A stretch of DNA of 6,452 nucleotides, from the NCBI GenBank assembly GCA_023265355.1, contig JAHFTZ010000148.1, forward strand, positions 1 to 6,452, given 5' to 3'. This document shows positions 1-5,904 of this stretch, piece by piece. Every line of letters starts with the position of its first letter. Position 1 is the stretch's first letter. The notes under the pieces were generated by a model. That model had not been told where the DNA came from and did not search any database. It saw only the letters and a list, made by a program, of their open reading frames with translations. The stretch is from Terriglobus sp. Its GTDB lineage: Bacteria > Acidobacteriota > Terriglobia > Terriglobales > Acidobacteriaceae. The position numbers were made by a program, and so were the translations under genes.

Positions 1-1
1 G

Positions 2-394
2 CAGATCAGCGACGGAAATCCGCAGCAGCGGATTGAGTTTGTGATCGAACAAGGGCTTCAGGCCGATGCCGATGCGAAGCTCTTTCGCGTGGCGCTGGAG
101 AACCTCTTTGGCAACGCGGCAAAGTTCAGCTCGAAGAAGGAGCAGTCGAAGATCGAGTTCGGATGGGACCCGACACAGAAGGCCTGGTTTGTGCGGGACA
201 ACGGAGCCGGCTTCGATATGCACTACAAAGACAAGCTCTTCGGTGCTTTCAACCGGCTGCACGGCGATAAGGACTTCAAGGGATCCGGAATCGGTCTGGC
301 CACGGTAGCGAGAGTCGTACGAAGGCACCACGGGCGAATCTGGGCGGACAGCGTTGTCGAAAGTGGAGCAACCTTCTGGTTTACGCTAGGATAA
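2..394 (+). CDS. Sensor histidine kinase, C-terminal ATPase domain (5' end outside window)
   Basis: This is the C-terminal 130 codons of a sensor histidine kinase; the frame is open from base 2 to a TAA at 392-394. What remains is an HATPase_c (GHKL) domain that binds ATP to phosphorylate a histidine lying upstream of the window. Visible boxes, counting the codon at base 2 as residue 1: the N box ENLFGNAAKFS (Asn34 and Asn38), the G1 box DNGAGFD (Asp66), an F-box-like LFGAFNRLH, and the G2 box GSGIGLA. The ending, with GRIWADS and GATFWFTL, is typical of PAS- or phytochrome-type kinases that pair with small Rcp1-like receivers. Such a receiver follows after 5 nt, so the two are probably co-transcribed. 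An internal GTG at 41 is not a credible start because the domain is already under way. The sensor domains and the input signal cannot be seen. Confidence 0.93.
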   Translation, partial: QISDGNPQQRIEFVIEQGLQADADAKLFRVALENLFGNAAKFSSKKEQSKIEFGWDPTQKAWFVRDNGAGFDMHYKDKLFGAFNRLHGDKDFKGSGIGLATVARVVRRHHGRIWADSVVESGATFWFTLG

Positions 395-399
395 CTGGA

Positions 400-822
400 A
401 TGACGGATACGACGAAATTGATCCTTCTTGTAGAAGATGATCCTGACCACGAGGCGCTGACGATCCGCGCTTTGAAGAAATCCAACATGGCGAACGACGT
501 GCGCGTCGCCCGGGATGGAGAAGAAGCGATCAACCTGCTCCTCGGCCCCAATGCGATCAAGCCCCAGGTGATTCTTCTGGATTTAAAGCTGCCCAAGCTC
601 GACGGCCTGGAAGTGCTCAAGCGGATTCGTGAAAACAACGCCACGCGGACGCTTCCCGTGGTGGTCCTCACCTCCTCCGATGAGGAGCGGGATGTCGTGC
701 GCAGTTATCAGCTTGGCGTGAACAGCTACATTCGTAAGCCAGTCAACTTCAACGATTTCGCGGAGGCGACCCGCCAGCTGGGAATGTATTGGCTGGTGCT
801 GAACGAATGTCCACCGGCCTAG
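400..822 (+). CDS. Stand-alone response regulator receiver, CheY/Rcp1-like
   Basis: This is a 140-aa single-domain response regulator with no output domain. The receiver fold covers nearly the whole protein. The key residues are present: the acidic pair Asp13-Asp14 in LVEDDPD, phosphoacceptor Asp61 in LLDLKLPKLDG, Thr91 in VVLTSS, and Lys113 in IRKPVN. The N-terminus with a long loop around residues 49-55 and the ending with LGMYWLVLNECPP match the Rcp1 family, which receives phosphate from phytochrome-like or PAS kinases and acts through protein contacts. The ATG at 400 follows AGGA (388-391) at 8-nt spacing, inside the end of the upstream kinase. The 3' end overlaps the next kinase gene by 16 nt, which suggests translational coupling. 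The likely partners are the kinases on either side (inference). The output target is unknown. Confidence 0.95.
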   Translation: MTDTTKLILLVEDDPDHEALTIRALKKSNMANDVRVARDGEEAINLLLGPNAIKPQVILLDLKLPKLDGLEVLKRIRENNATRTLPVVVLTSSDEERDVVRSYQLGVNSYIRKPVNFNDFAEATRQLGMYWLVLNECPPA

Positions 823-2312
823 AGTTCCCGCATCTGAAAGTTCTTCTGGTGGAAGACAACCCAGACGACGCCGCTCTGCTGGAGCGGCATCTGCGGAAGA
901 ATGGATTTCAGCTTGCCATGACGCGGGTAGAGACCGCTCTCGCCATGCAGGAGTCCCTGGACACCTCTCTGCCCGACATTGTTCTTGGCGACTATAACCT
1001 GCCGAACTTCAGCGGTCCGGAGGCATTGCAGCTGCTGAAGGCCTCGGGTCAGGATATCCCCTTCATCATGCTCTCGGGTGCGGTTTCGGAGCAGACGGCG
1101 GTCGACTCGATGCGTGCCGGGGCGCAGGACTACGTCTCCAAGCAGAACCTGACGCGTCTTGTGCCTGCAGTCGAACGCGAACTGAAAGAGGCGAGCGGCA
1201 GGCGCAAAAAGCTGGCCGCTGAGGTCGCACTGCGCGCCAGTGAAGCCCGCTTCCACTACCTCGTGGACGCGATGCCGATGGGTCTTCTGCTCAGCGATGC
1301 CGAGGGCAGAATCTCTTACGCGAATCAGGCCATTGCACGTCTGCTTGGCCGCTCCGTTGAGGACCTTACCTCCGGTAACGTCCTGGTGGACAGCGTATGT
1401 TCGGATATCCTCCCCGCTCAGGAGGCCTGCACTGTGGACGGCGCTTCAAATGCCGCGCCATTTGAATCGGTATGTAGAACGGAGAATGGAACCACGATCG
1501 ACGCTCTGATTGGCGTGGCTCTTTTGAATCCGCAGGCGAACTCGGCGACCTGGCAGTTCGCGGCCTTCGTCGCCGACCTTTCGTTGCAGAAGAAGAGCCA
1601 GGAAGCCTTGCGCCAGACCGAGAAGCTGGCCGTGGCCGGACGGTTTGCCGCCTCCATTGCACATGAGATCAACAACCCGTTGGAGGCGATCACCAACTGC
1701 CTCTATCTGGTGATGCAGACCGATCTCCCGGAAGACGCTCGCAGCTACGTCGACCTGGCGCAGAAGGAACTGGATCGCGTCTCGCAGATTACAGTGCAGA
1801 CGCTGCGTTTCTTCCGTGGCTCGACGCGGCAGGGTGCCACCGATCTGCGGGAGTTGATCGACACGGTCGTGACGCTGCTGGAGTCGCGCCTGCAAAGGGC
1901 GCAGATCGAAGTGGTGCGGGAGTTCCGGACGCAGTCCAGCGTCGTGGCACAGGGCGGAGAGATTCGGCAGGTAGTGGCGAATCTTGTGGGGAATGCCATG
2001 GACGCCATGACCAAGGGCGGACGCCTGATTCTGCGGACAGCCGATGGTGTAAATCGGACGACGGGCGAGCGTGGTGTCGTTCTCACCGTAGCGGACGGCG
2101 GTTCGGGGATGGATCAGGTGACGCTCAACCGTATCTTTGAGCCGTTCTTTTCCACCAAGGGAATCACCGGTACCGGCCTGGGTCTGTGGATCTCGCAGGA
2201 GATCGTGGCCAAGCATAACGGAACGATGCGCGTGCGCAGCAAGACGGGCGCGGGCACTGTGTTTCGGTTGTTTCTTCCATCGCTGGGCGCAGCGATCGGC
2301 TCGGAGTCGTAA
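807..2312 (+). CDS. Hybrid histidine kinase, REC-PAS-HisKA-HATPase_c
   Basis: This 501-aa kinase has an N-terminal receiver rather than the more usual C-terminal one. REC spans about residues 10-125, with Glu16-Asp17, phosphoacceptor Asp62 (GDYNLP), Ser90 at the switch position and Lys112. A PAS domain follows at about 146-262, then a short helix and HisKA with His286 in SIAHEINNP. HATPase_c spans about 385-495, with Asn396 in the N box, Asp430 in DGGSG, the F box FEPFFSTK (445-451) and the G2 box GTGLGLW (455-461). No membrane segment is seen, so it is probably cytoplasmic. The receiver may let the upstream kinase, or a phosphorelay, gate this kinase's activity (inference). I chose ATG 807, which overlaps the preceding stop by 16 nt. 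An in-frame TTG at 789 would add six residues and has no better ribosome site. No Shine-Dalgarno is obvious, which fits coupling to the upstream gene. Confidence 0.95.
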   Translation: MSTGLEFPHLKVLLVEDNPDDAALLERHLRKNGFQLAMTRVETALAMQESLDTSLPDIVLGDYNLPNFSGPEALQLLKASGQDIPFIMLSGAVSEQTAVDSMRAGAQDYVSKQNLTRLVPAVERELKEASGRRKKLAAEVALRASEARFHYLVDAMPMGLLLSDAEGRISYANQAIARLLGRSVEDLTSGNVLVDSVCSDILPAQEACTVDGASNAAPFESVCRTENGTTIDALIGVALLNPQANSATWQFAAFVADLSLQKKSQEALRQTEKLAVAGRFAASIAHEINNPLEAITNCLYLVMQTDLPEDARSYVDLAQKELDRVSQITVQTLRFFRGSTRQGATDLRELIDTVVTLLESRLQRAQIEVVREFRTQSSVVAQGGEIRQVVANLVGNAMDAMTKGGRLILRTADGVNRTTGERGVVLTVADGGSGMDQVTLNRIFEPFFSTKGITGTGLGLWISQEIVAKHNGTMRVRSKTGAGTVFRLFLPSLGAAIGSES

Positions 2313-2324
2313 ACCTCAGGATTT

Positions 2325-3119
2325 CTACGGCTGTTCATCCGGTTTGAAGAGGACAGAAACAGGGATTGCGACACCATGCTCGATGCGATAGTGCGCCTCG
2401 ATTGTCCCAAGGCCTCCACAGGCATGGCACGTTGCTTCGGACTTTTGCACCCAGACTGAAAGCTCAGCTTCCGGAGTGAGCGCCCAGCATCCTCCGCCGT
2501 AGGTGGACTTTGGAGGACGGGCGTGATCGATTGCTTGCAGTAGAGGAGAAAGATCGACTGGATGCGCTCCGGCTCTGTCGAACCACCAGAAGCCTTTGTC
2601 GCAGCCTCCGCCATTTCCGGAGTCGCCATCACGGGTTCCAAGGATGGCATTCGGCCCCGCGCCGTAAATCGCAGCATCCGTCAGCGGCTGGTACAGTCCG
2701 CTATAGGCCTGAAGTTTATAGATTTCGACATATTGCTCGCGGCGGCGTTCGGTCTGCATCAGCAGACTCTTCCACTGCGTGGGAGGAGCTTCGGCATCCT
2801 CGGAACCATTCGCTATAAGCGCGGGGCCGGGACGGATCGTCGTCAGGTTCTGAAGGATTCTGTGTCCGGAGAGAGTGCCGACGTGCGTAATCTTCTGCTT
2901 CACGCGATAGTCTCTCGCGGTCACGATGTGGCCGTTGACCACCGATCTGTCGATGCGCAAAATTTGGTCTTCGTCCAGCCTGAGGGGGTTCCGCGTCCAC
3001 CAGGATAATGAGTGAGGAAGTGGCTTACTTCCGTCTCCATCGCCTTGCCCGAAGAGAAGCGCGGGCGCTGCGGTGGCCAGAGTAGTCAGTACAAGAAGGG
3101 ATAAAGTCCAGCGTGGCAC
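2325..3119 (-). CDS. Secreted protein of unknown function with C-terminal cysteines
   Basis: I do not recognise this 264-aa protein. It begins with a clear signal peptide: a short basic start, then a hydrophobic run over about residues 5-23 (LSLLVLTTLATAAPALLF), so it should be exported. The mature part has no further membrane segment. Its C-terminal third has glycine-rich turns each carrying a cysteine (Cys173 in GNGGGCDKG, Cys211 in GGGCWAL) and a CxxC pair (Cys231, Cys234 in TCHACGG). These could form disulfides or bind metal or haem, but the sequence does not decide; an isolated CxxC-H cytochrome motif is not present. The middle contains tyrosine-rich YVEIYKLQAYSGLY. The GTG start at 3119 is supported by AGGAG at 3129-3133 with 9-nt spacing; a nearby ATG is out of frame. 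It converges on the kinase gene with 12 nt between stop codons. It may be an acidobacterial orphan family. Confidence 0.82.
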   Translation of the reverse strand: MPRWTLSLLVLTTLATAAPALLFGQGDGDGSKPLPHSLSWWTRNPLRLDEDQILRIDRSVVNGHIVTARDYRVKQKITHVGTLSGHRILQNLTTIRPGPALIANGSEDAEAPPTQWKSLLMQTERRREQYVEIYKLQAYSGLYQPLTDAAIYGAGPNAILGTRDGDSGNGGGCDKGFWWFDRAGAHPVDLSPLLQAIDHARPPKSTYGGGCWALTPEAELSVWVQKSEATCHACGGLGTIEAHYRIEHGVAIPVSVLFKPDEQP

Positions 3120-3128
3120 GAAACATTG

Positions 3129-3133
3129 CTCCT
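3129..3133 (-). promoter_or_regulatory. Ribosome binding site deciding a GTG start
   Basis: On the minus strand this reads AGGAG, 9 nt before the GTG at 3119-3117. It supports the unusual start of the secreted protein. The ATG seven bases upstream of the GTG is out of frame with the signal peptide. Confidence 0.65.
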
Positions 3134-3207
3134 GGTGCTTTTATACCCACGTGACCTTGAACCGTCAGGCTGTTTTTCGCATGTGTGTTCCGATATGGAA
3201 CGTTGGG

Positions 3208-3224
3208 AAGGGTGGTTGCGCAGG
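3208..3224 (+). repeat. Second repeat family, left arm of an inverted pair
   Basis: AAGGGTGGTTGCGCAGG here recurs in inverted form at 3388-3406 (CTGCGCGACCCCACCCTTT on the plus strand). The two copies flank the GTCATCCCG-type tandem about 165 nt apart. Nearby are related TGGGGCACC (3227-3235) and TGGCACCCGG (3244-3253), matched beside the right arm by TGGGGTACCCGGC (3428-3440). The matches are imperfect, so this is a call of a decayed repeat rather than an exact one. Confidence 0.45.
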
Positions 3225-3265
3225 TATGGGGCACCAGGGTTTGTGGCACCCGGTTAAAGACAAAA

Positions 3266-3352
3266 GCAGATCCCTCCGCTTCGGTCGGGATGACGAATTT
3301 TCGGTTGGGATAAAATCTTCGCCGCGGATGACGAATCTTCGCTACGGAGGAC
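3266..3352 (-). repeat. Degenerate tandem of GTCATCCCG-type intergenic repeats
   Basis: On the minus strand this stretch is built from successive units beginning GTCMTCC or similar and continuing with a GCGAAG-like core and ATTC or ATCTG. The units are 3352-3333, 3332-3313, a decayed one around 3312-3295, and the best preserved at 3294-3266, which starts GTCATCCCG and ends GGATCTGC. A further copy lies at 5069-5098 on the plus strand. Units resembling this are known as short interspersed elements in many acidobacterial genomes; that link is from memory. Their function is unknown. They explain the hydrophilic pseudo-peptides seen when the region is translated. Confidence 0.65.
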
Positions 3353-3387
3353 AAAGAGGTGGTTTCTGGTGATCTGGGTTGTGCGCT

Positions 3388-3406
3388 CTGCGCGACCCCA
3401 CCCTTT
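3388..3406 (-). repeat. Second repeat family, right arm of the inverted pair
   Basis: This is the inverted, slightly longer counterpart of the arm at 3208-3224, with AAAGGGTGGGG and GCGCAG on the minus strand. It overlaps the hairpin downstream of the hydrolase gene, so the repeat may have been recruited as a terminator or may simply sit at the gene end. Confidence 0.45.
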
Positions 3407-3433
3407 CTTGATAAATCCCGGAAAGAATGGGGT
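3395..3433 (-). terminator. Possible terminator hairpin after the hydrolase gene
   Basis: Just past the TAG at 3440-3442 the minus strand can fold with ACCCCA (3433-3428) pairing to TGGGGT (3400-3395) and TTCTT pairing to AAGAA, with a CCC/GGG bulge on one side and a loop of about 12 nt. There is no T-run after the stem, so this is not a textbook intrinsic terminator. Position is the main argument. Confidence 0.3.
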
Positions 3434-3439
3434 ACCCGG

Positions 3440-4162
3440 CTAGATGGAATGTGCCAGAGCGGCGGCTTCTTTCAGAAGGTCAGCCACCTCATCAGGTTTG
3501 TCCAGCATCACTTCGTGGCCGGATGCAATGGTGCGAGTAGTCCAGGAGGGGTCCGCATTGACCCGCTCGTAGAAGTGGCGGAACCCGTTCGGCTCCCAAC
3601 CCGTGGCCAGGGCATAGATCTTTGTCTTGATCCTGTCCTGATTTCCCCGCAGGCTGATGGCTTCGGTAAACGTCGCGACAGGGTGCTTCGTGCTCATCTG
3701 GTCTACCCAGGAGCGGTCCTGCAGGTTCGTCTGAAGAAACTCCGTAGAAATCGGAGGGAGGCTGAAACCGCCGTGCAGGCCCGAATCCCTGACGCTGGCG
3801 ATCTGCAGTGCTTCCGGCGACAGCGTAAACACGGAGTCGCCGTTTTGTGGAAGGAAGGCGTCCAGATAGACCAGCGCAGCAATCCGTTCGCTGATCTGGT
3901 CGGCTACGCCGGTGATCACCATGCCGCCGTACGAGGCACCGCAGAGGATGACTTCTTCGAGCTCTTCATAGCGGATGAGATTGACGATGTCCTGGATATG
4001 CGTGGAGAGATTCACGCCCGCATGGAGCAGATGACTCCGATCCGCCAGACCAGTCAGTGTCGGGGTATAGACCTCGTGCCCGGCATCGCGGAGTTGGCGA
4101 GCCACGCGCTTCCATGTCCAACCGCCGCGCCATGCTATGTGAACCAAGACAAAATTTGCCAT
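3440..4162 (-). CDS. Alpha/beta-hydrolase, esterase-like
   Basis: This 240-aa serine hydrolase of the AB_hydrolase_6 type belongs to the branch that includes EstC-like and plant methylesterase or hydroxynitrile-lyase-like enzymes. It starts directly with the first strand (ANFVLVHIAWRGGWTWKRV), giving the oxyanion-region HIAWRGG (residues 8-14). The nucleophile elbow is GASYGG with Ser77, and the catalytic histidine is probably His216 in SGHEVMLDKPDEV. The acid is not certain; Asp101 and Asp109, just after the strand following the elbow, are candidates. There is no signal peptide, so it is probably cytoplasmic. The substrate cannot be told. I start at ATG 4162 because the fold begins there and GAGGTGA sits 2 nt upstream. 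An upstream ATG at 4246 would add 28 residues of unconvincing sequence and run through a strong hairpin. It lies 130 nt downstream of the second ThuA gene and may belong to the same transcript. Confidence 0.92.
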   Translation of the reverse strand: MANFVLVHIAWRGGWTWKRVARQLRDAGHEVYTPTLTGLADRSHLLHAGVNLSTHIQDIVNLIRYEELEEVILCGASYGGMVITGVADQISERIAALVYLDAFLPQNGDSVFTLSPEALQIASVRDSGLHGGFSLPPISTEFLQTNLQDRSWVDQMSTKHPVATFTEAISLRGNQDRIKTKIYALATGWEPNGFRHFYERVNADPSWTTRTIASGHEVMLDKPDEVADLLKEAAALAHSI

Positions 4163-4164
4163 TC

Positions 4165-4202
4165 TCACCTCAAGCGACTTTGGATTGGGTCGCTCGAGGT
4201 GA
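4165..4202 (-). promoter_or_regulatory. Hairpin masking the hydrolase ribosome binding site
   Basis: The arms TCACCTCAAGCGAC (4165-4178) and GTCGCTCGAGGTGA (4189-4202) are complementary at 13 of 14 positions around a 10-nt loop. On the minus-strand transcript the odd position is a G-U pair, so all 14 pairs can form. The 3' arm contains the Shine-Dalgarno GAGGTGA, and the stem ends 2 nt before the ATG at 4162-4160. The 5' arm carries UCACCUC, the same sequence as the 16S rRNA anti-Shine-Dalgarno. The likely role is control of translation initiation. A DNA operator dyad is the main alternative. No T-run follows the stem on either strand, so it is a poor terminator. Confidence 0.6.
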
Positions 4203-4292
4203 AGACACGCGGTCTCTTGCTTTATTTCATCTGTGATGGATAACACGCTGCATGCACATCCGGTTCTCGATGAAACTGCAAGAGAGGGAGCA

Positions 4293-5003
4293 CTATCTTC
4301 TCGCTCTTGTCCTGCCCAGCCAGAGGAGGCCGTCTTCGAAGATGTGATTCTGGGTTTCGTTGGTGAAGATCTTGTCGCCGTGGCCCATATTCACGTAGAG
4401 CATCCTGTACTTCGTGTTCGTCCAGACGACGGGCATGTCTCCAGAGAGGAGACGGTCTTTGAAGCCGAGCGGGTAATTTGCCGGATCGAAGCTCACGAGG
4501 ACTTTCACGCTCGCGTTGGCGCGGGCGCTGGGCTTCCAGACGTACCACTCGTTCGAAGGCGCTAGGAACGTGGCGGGCAGGTGGCGGGTCACGGGGTGAT
4601 CGCGTGCATCGACGATGAGTTGCGCGGGGAGCGGTGGCCAGTTGTTGGCGTTGAAGACCGCGCCTCCGAAGAAGTCCACGAACCAGTGCCATTGGGTGGA
4701 GCGGTCGTTATAGCCGGAGACGTGCGAGCCGAGCCAGCCGCCGCCGTGGTTCATGTAATTCTCAAAAGCAGAGCGCTGAGCATCGGTGTGCGGCTGGTCG
4801 TTGAGCCACAGGACGACGTCGGTGTGAGCCAGGGTTTCCGCGTTGAGTTCCTTCCAGTCGGTGGTTGCGCGGAAGTCGAAGTGATCGCGGGCCGCGGCTT
4901 CGGTGTAGAAGGCGATGGCCTGCCGCGCAAAGTCGGAGTGATCGGTCTCTCCGCCGGTGGTCCAGAAGGCGAGGGCGTGGAAGGCGGGCTGTTGGGCTTG
5001 CAT
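4293..5003 (-). CDS. ThuA-domain protein, signal peptide lost by an apparent frameshift
   Basis: This open frame encodes 236 aa spanning a ThuA-like domain (trehalose-utilisation family, a class I glutamine-amidotransferase-like fold). Supporting motifs are GGGWLGSH (87-94), HPVTRHLP (136-143), NEWY (151-154), PVVWTNTKYR (191-200) and YVNMGHGD (203-210). The family is tied to sugar metabolism, but its biochemical reaction is not established. It is a diverged paralogue of the next gene upstream, with which it shares most of these motifs. The ATG at 5003 has no Shine-Dalgarno and opens inside what looks like the end of a signal peptide (MQAQQP). A well-formed start with a hydrophobic signal sequence lies just upstream in another frame (5053-5004). 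Adding one base in the C-run joins them into a 253-aa secreted protein, close to the paralogue's 256 aa. Either the gene is a recent frameshift mutant, or the base call is wrong, or a cytoplasmic form is made. Confidence 0.85.
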   Translation of the reverse strand: MQAQQPAFHALAFWTTGGETDHSDFARQAIAFYTEAAARDHFDFRATTDWKELNAETLAHTDVVLWLNDQPHTDAQRSAFENYMNHGGGWLGSHVSGYNDRSTQWHWFVDFFGGAVFNANNWPPLPAQLIVDARDHPVTRHLPATFLAPSNEWYVWKPSARANASVKVLVSFDPANYPLGFKDRLLSGDMPVVWTNTKYRMLYVNMGHGDKIFTNETQNHIFEDGLLWLGRTRARR

Positions 5004-5053
5004 TGCGAGGGGAGGGCAAGCATCAACAGGAGCGCGGCAATCCTCATCCTCAT
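5004..5053 (-). pseudogene. Out-of-frame signal peptide of the second ThuA gene
   Basis: On the minus strand ATG at 5053 begins MRMRIAALLLMLALP, a classic positively charged start followed by a hydrophobic core. It is preceded by AGGGG (5061-5065) at 7-nt spacing; two other in-frame ATGs at 5059 and 5047 are possible. As sequenced, this frame continues into low-complexity proline- and serine-rich shadow sequence. One extra base in the C-run at 5009-5012 (minus strand) would instead read ...ALPLAMQAQQPAF, with an A-x-A type cleavage site (MQA) leading straight into the ThuA body. Confidence 0.7.
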
Positions 5054-5068
5054 CGTCATGCCCCTTTT

Positions 5069-5098
5069 GTCATCCCGTAGCGTAGCGAAGGAATCTGG
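5069..5098 (+). repeat. Single GTCATCCCG-type intergenic repeat
   Basis: This begins GTCATCCCGTAGCG and ends GGAATCTGG. It matches the best-preserved unit at 3266-3294 (minus strand) at both ends, with a slightly different centre. It lies in the 80-nt gap between the two ThuA genes, just upstream of the ribosome site of the second, so it is probably carried in their mRNA in the antisense orientation. Confidence 0.6.
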
Positions 5099-5133
5099 TT
5101 TGTGTACTCCGGGTGACCCCAGGTTGTTCTTCA

Positions 5134-5904
5134 TCATTTGCCCGCTGCCCATTCGATGGCGTTGTGGAAGAGCTTTTCTACGTTTGGATTTTGCAGAAGC
5201 TCACCGTGATGACCGAACTGGAAGTAGACGTTGCGTGCCTTGTAGTGTGTGTTGGTCCAGATGACGGGATGGTCGCCCATCTTGACGGTGCGTGCAGGGG
5301 TGTAACTGTCTTCATCCACGTTCGCGATCACGTGCACGCTGGGGCGCGGCGATTGATCGTAGGTGTACCACTCATCGTTTTCTACGGAGAATGTCTTCGG
5401 AAGGCCGCGCATCACCGGATGATGAGCGTCTTCTACGCGGACCGTGCCCGTTGCGAACTCCGGGATGTAGCTCTTGAAGACGATGTTTCCCATGAACTCG
5501 TGGAAGAACGGCGACATCTCAAAGCCGTCAAACTTGCCGAGGAGCGAGGCATGATGGAAACCGATCCAACCGATGGTTCCTTGTTCCATCGCTTTCTTGA
5601 AGGCTGCTTCCGCAACGGGCGTCCAGCGATAGGGCGGGTAGTTCAACTGGATGAAGACCTTGTGTTCGGCGAGGTATGCGTCGTTGATGGGATCGGTGGT
5701 GCGGATGTAATCGACGGCAAAGCCCTCTGCTGCACCGGTCTTTTCAAGCCATGCCATGGCCGCGTCGACGAAGCCCTGGTGCAGTCCCTGCCCAGGTTCC
5801 GCAAGCGCGATCATGCGAAATTTGATCGGCTTCGTCTGCCCCGGAAGGCTGAAGGCAGTAATGAATGTCAGGAGCGCGAGGGTACTTCGAAGCAGCTTCA
5901 ACAT
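5134..5904 (-). CDS. Secreted ThuA-domain protein
   Basis: This 256-aa protein has an N-terminal signal peptide (MLKLLRSTLALLTFITAFSLPGQ, about residues 1-23) followed by a complete ThuA-like domain. Motifs are GFHHAS (115-120), HPVMRGLP (162-169), the NDEWYTYD block (176-183), HPVIWTNTHYK (212-222) and a C-terminal YFQFGHHGELL (227-237). ThuA-like proteins share the glutamine-amidotransferase fold and are linked to trehalose or other sugar use, often in the periplasm; the reaction is not known. ATG 5904 is chosen because AGAGGA (5913-5918) lies 8 nt upstream and the signal peptide starts there; the frame stays open further upstream only as antisense to the divergent propeller gene. It is the first gene of a probable minus-strand unit with its ThuA paralogue 80 nt downstream and the hydrolase beyond. 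The start is 117 nt from the divergent gene. Confidence 0.92.
   Translation of the reverse strand: MLKLLRSTLALLTFITAFSLPGQTKPIKFRMIALAEPGQGLHQGFVDAAMAWLEKTGAAEGFAVDYIRTTDPINDAYLAEHKVFIQLNYPPYRWTPVAEAAFKKAMEQGTIGWIGFHHASLLGKFDGFEMSPFFHEFMGNIVFKSYIPEFATGTVRVEDAHHPVMRGLPKTFSVENDEWYTYDQSPRPSVHVIANVDEDSYTPARTVKMGDHPVIWTNTHYKARNVYFQFGHHGELLQNPNVEKLFHNAIEWAAGK

Larger units (their letters stand above)
3120..3439. other. Gene-free intergenic region with interspersed repeats
   Basis: About 320 nt lie between the 5' end of the secreted-protein gene and the 3' end of the hydrolase gene. Frames crossing it lack convincing protein character, and one includes peptide typical of read-through repeats (VIPTEAEGSAFVF on the minus strand). 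It contains the ribosome site and presumably the promoter of the secreted-protein gene in its left part, although I cannot point to clear -35/-10 boxes. The right 230 nt are a mosaic of short repeats and a hairpin next to the hydrolase stop. Confidence 0.7.

Noticed and set aside
1446..2216. Minus-strand frame of 256 codons inside the second kinase
   Set aside because: It is a shadow of the well-supported REC-PAS-HK gene, favoured by high GC; there is no domain character or start context.
2279..2296. Perfect 7-bp hairpin ATCGCTG-GGCG-CAGCGAT at the end of the second kinase
   Set aside because: It lies within the coding sequence and is not followed by a T-run on either strand, so I do not call it a terminator for the convergent gene ends.
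3266..3352. CRISPR-like array
   Set aside because: The units are short, diverged and directly adjacent, with no unique spacers of regular length and no cas genes nearby.
3359..4243. Long plus-strand frame of 294 codons
   Set aside because: It is the antisense of the alpha/beta-hydrolase, which has complete catalytic motifs. The plus-strand frame has no recognisable domain.
4163..4246. Longer hydrolase start at 4246
   Set aside because: The extra 28 residues do not resemble the family, which starts at the first beta strand, and they would place the strong hairpin inside the coding region.
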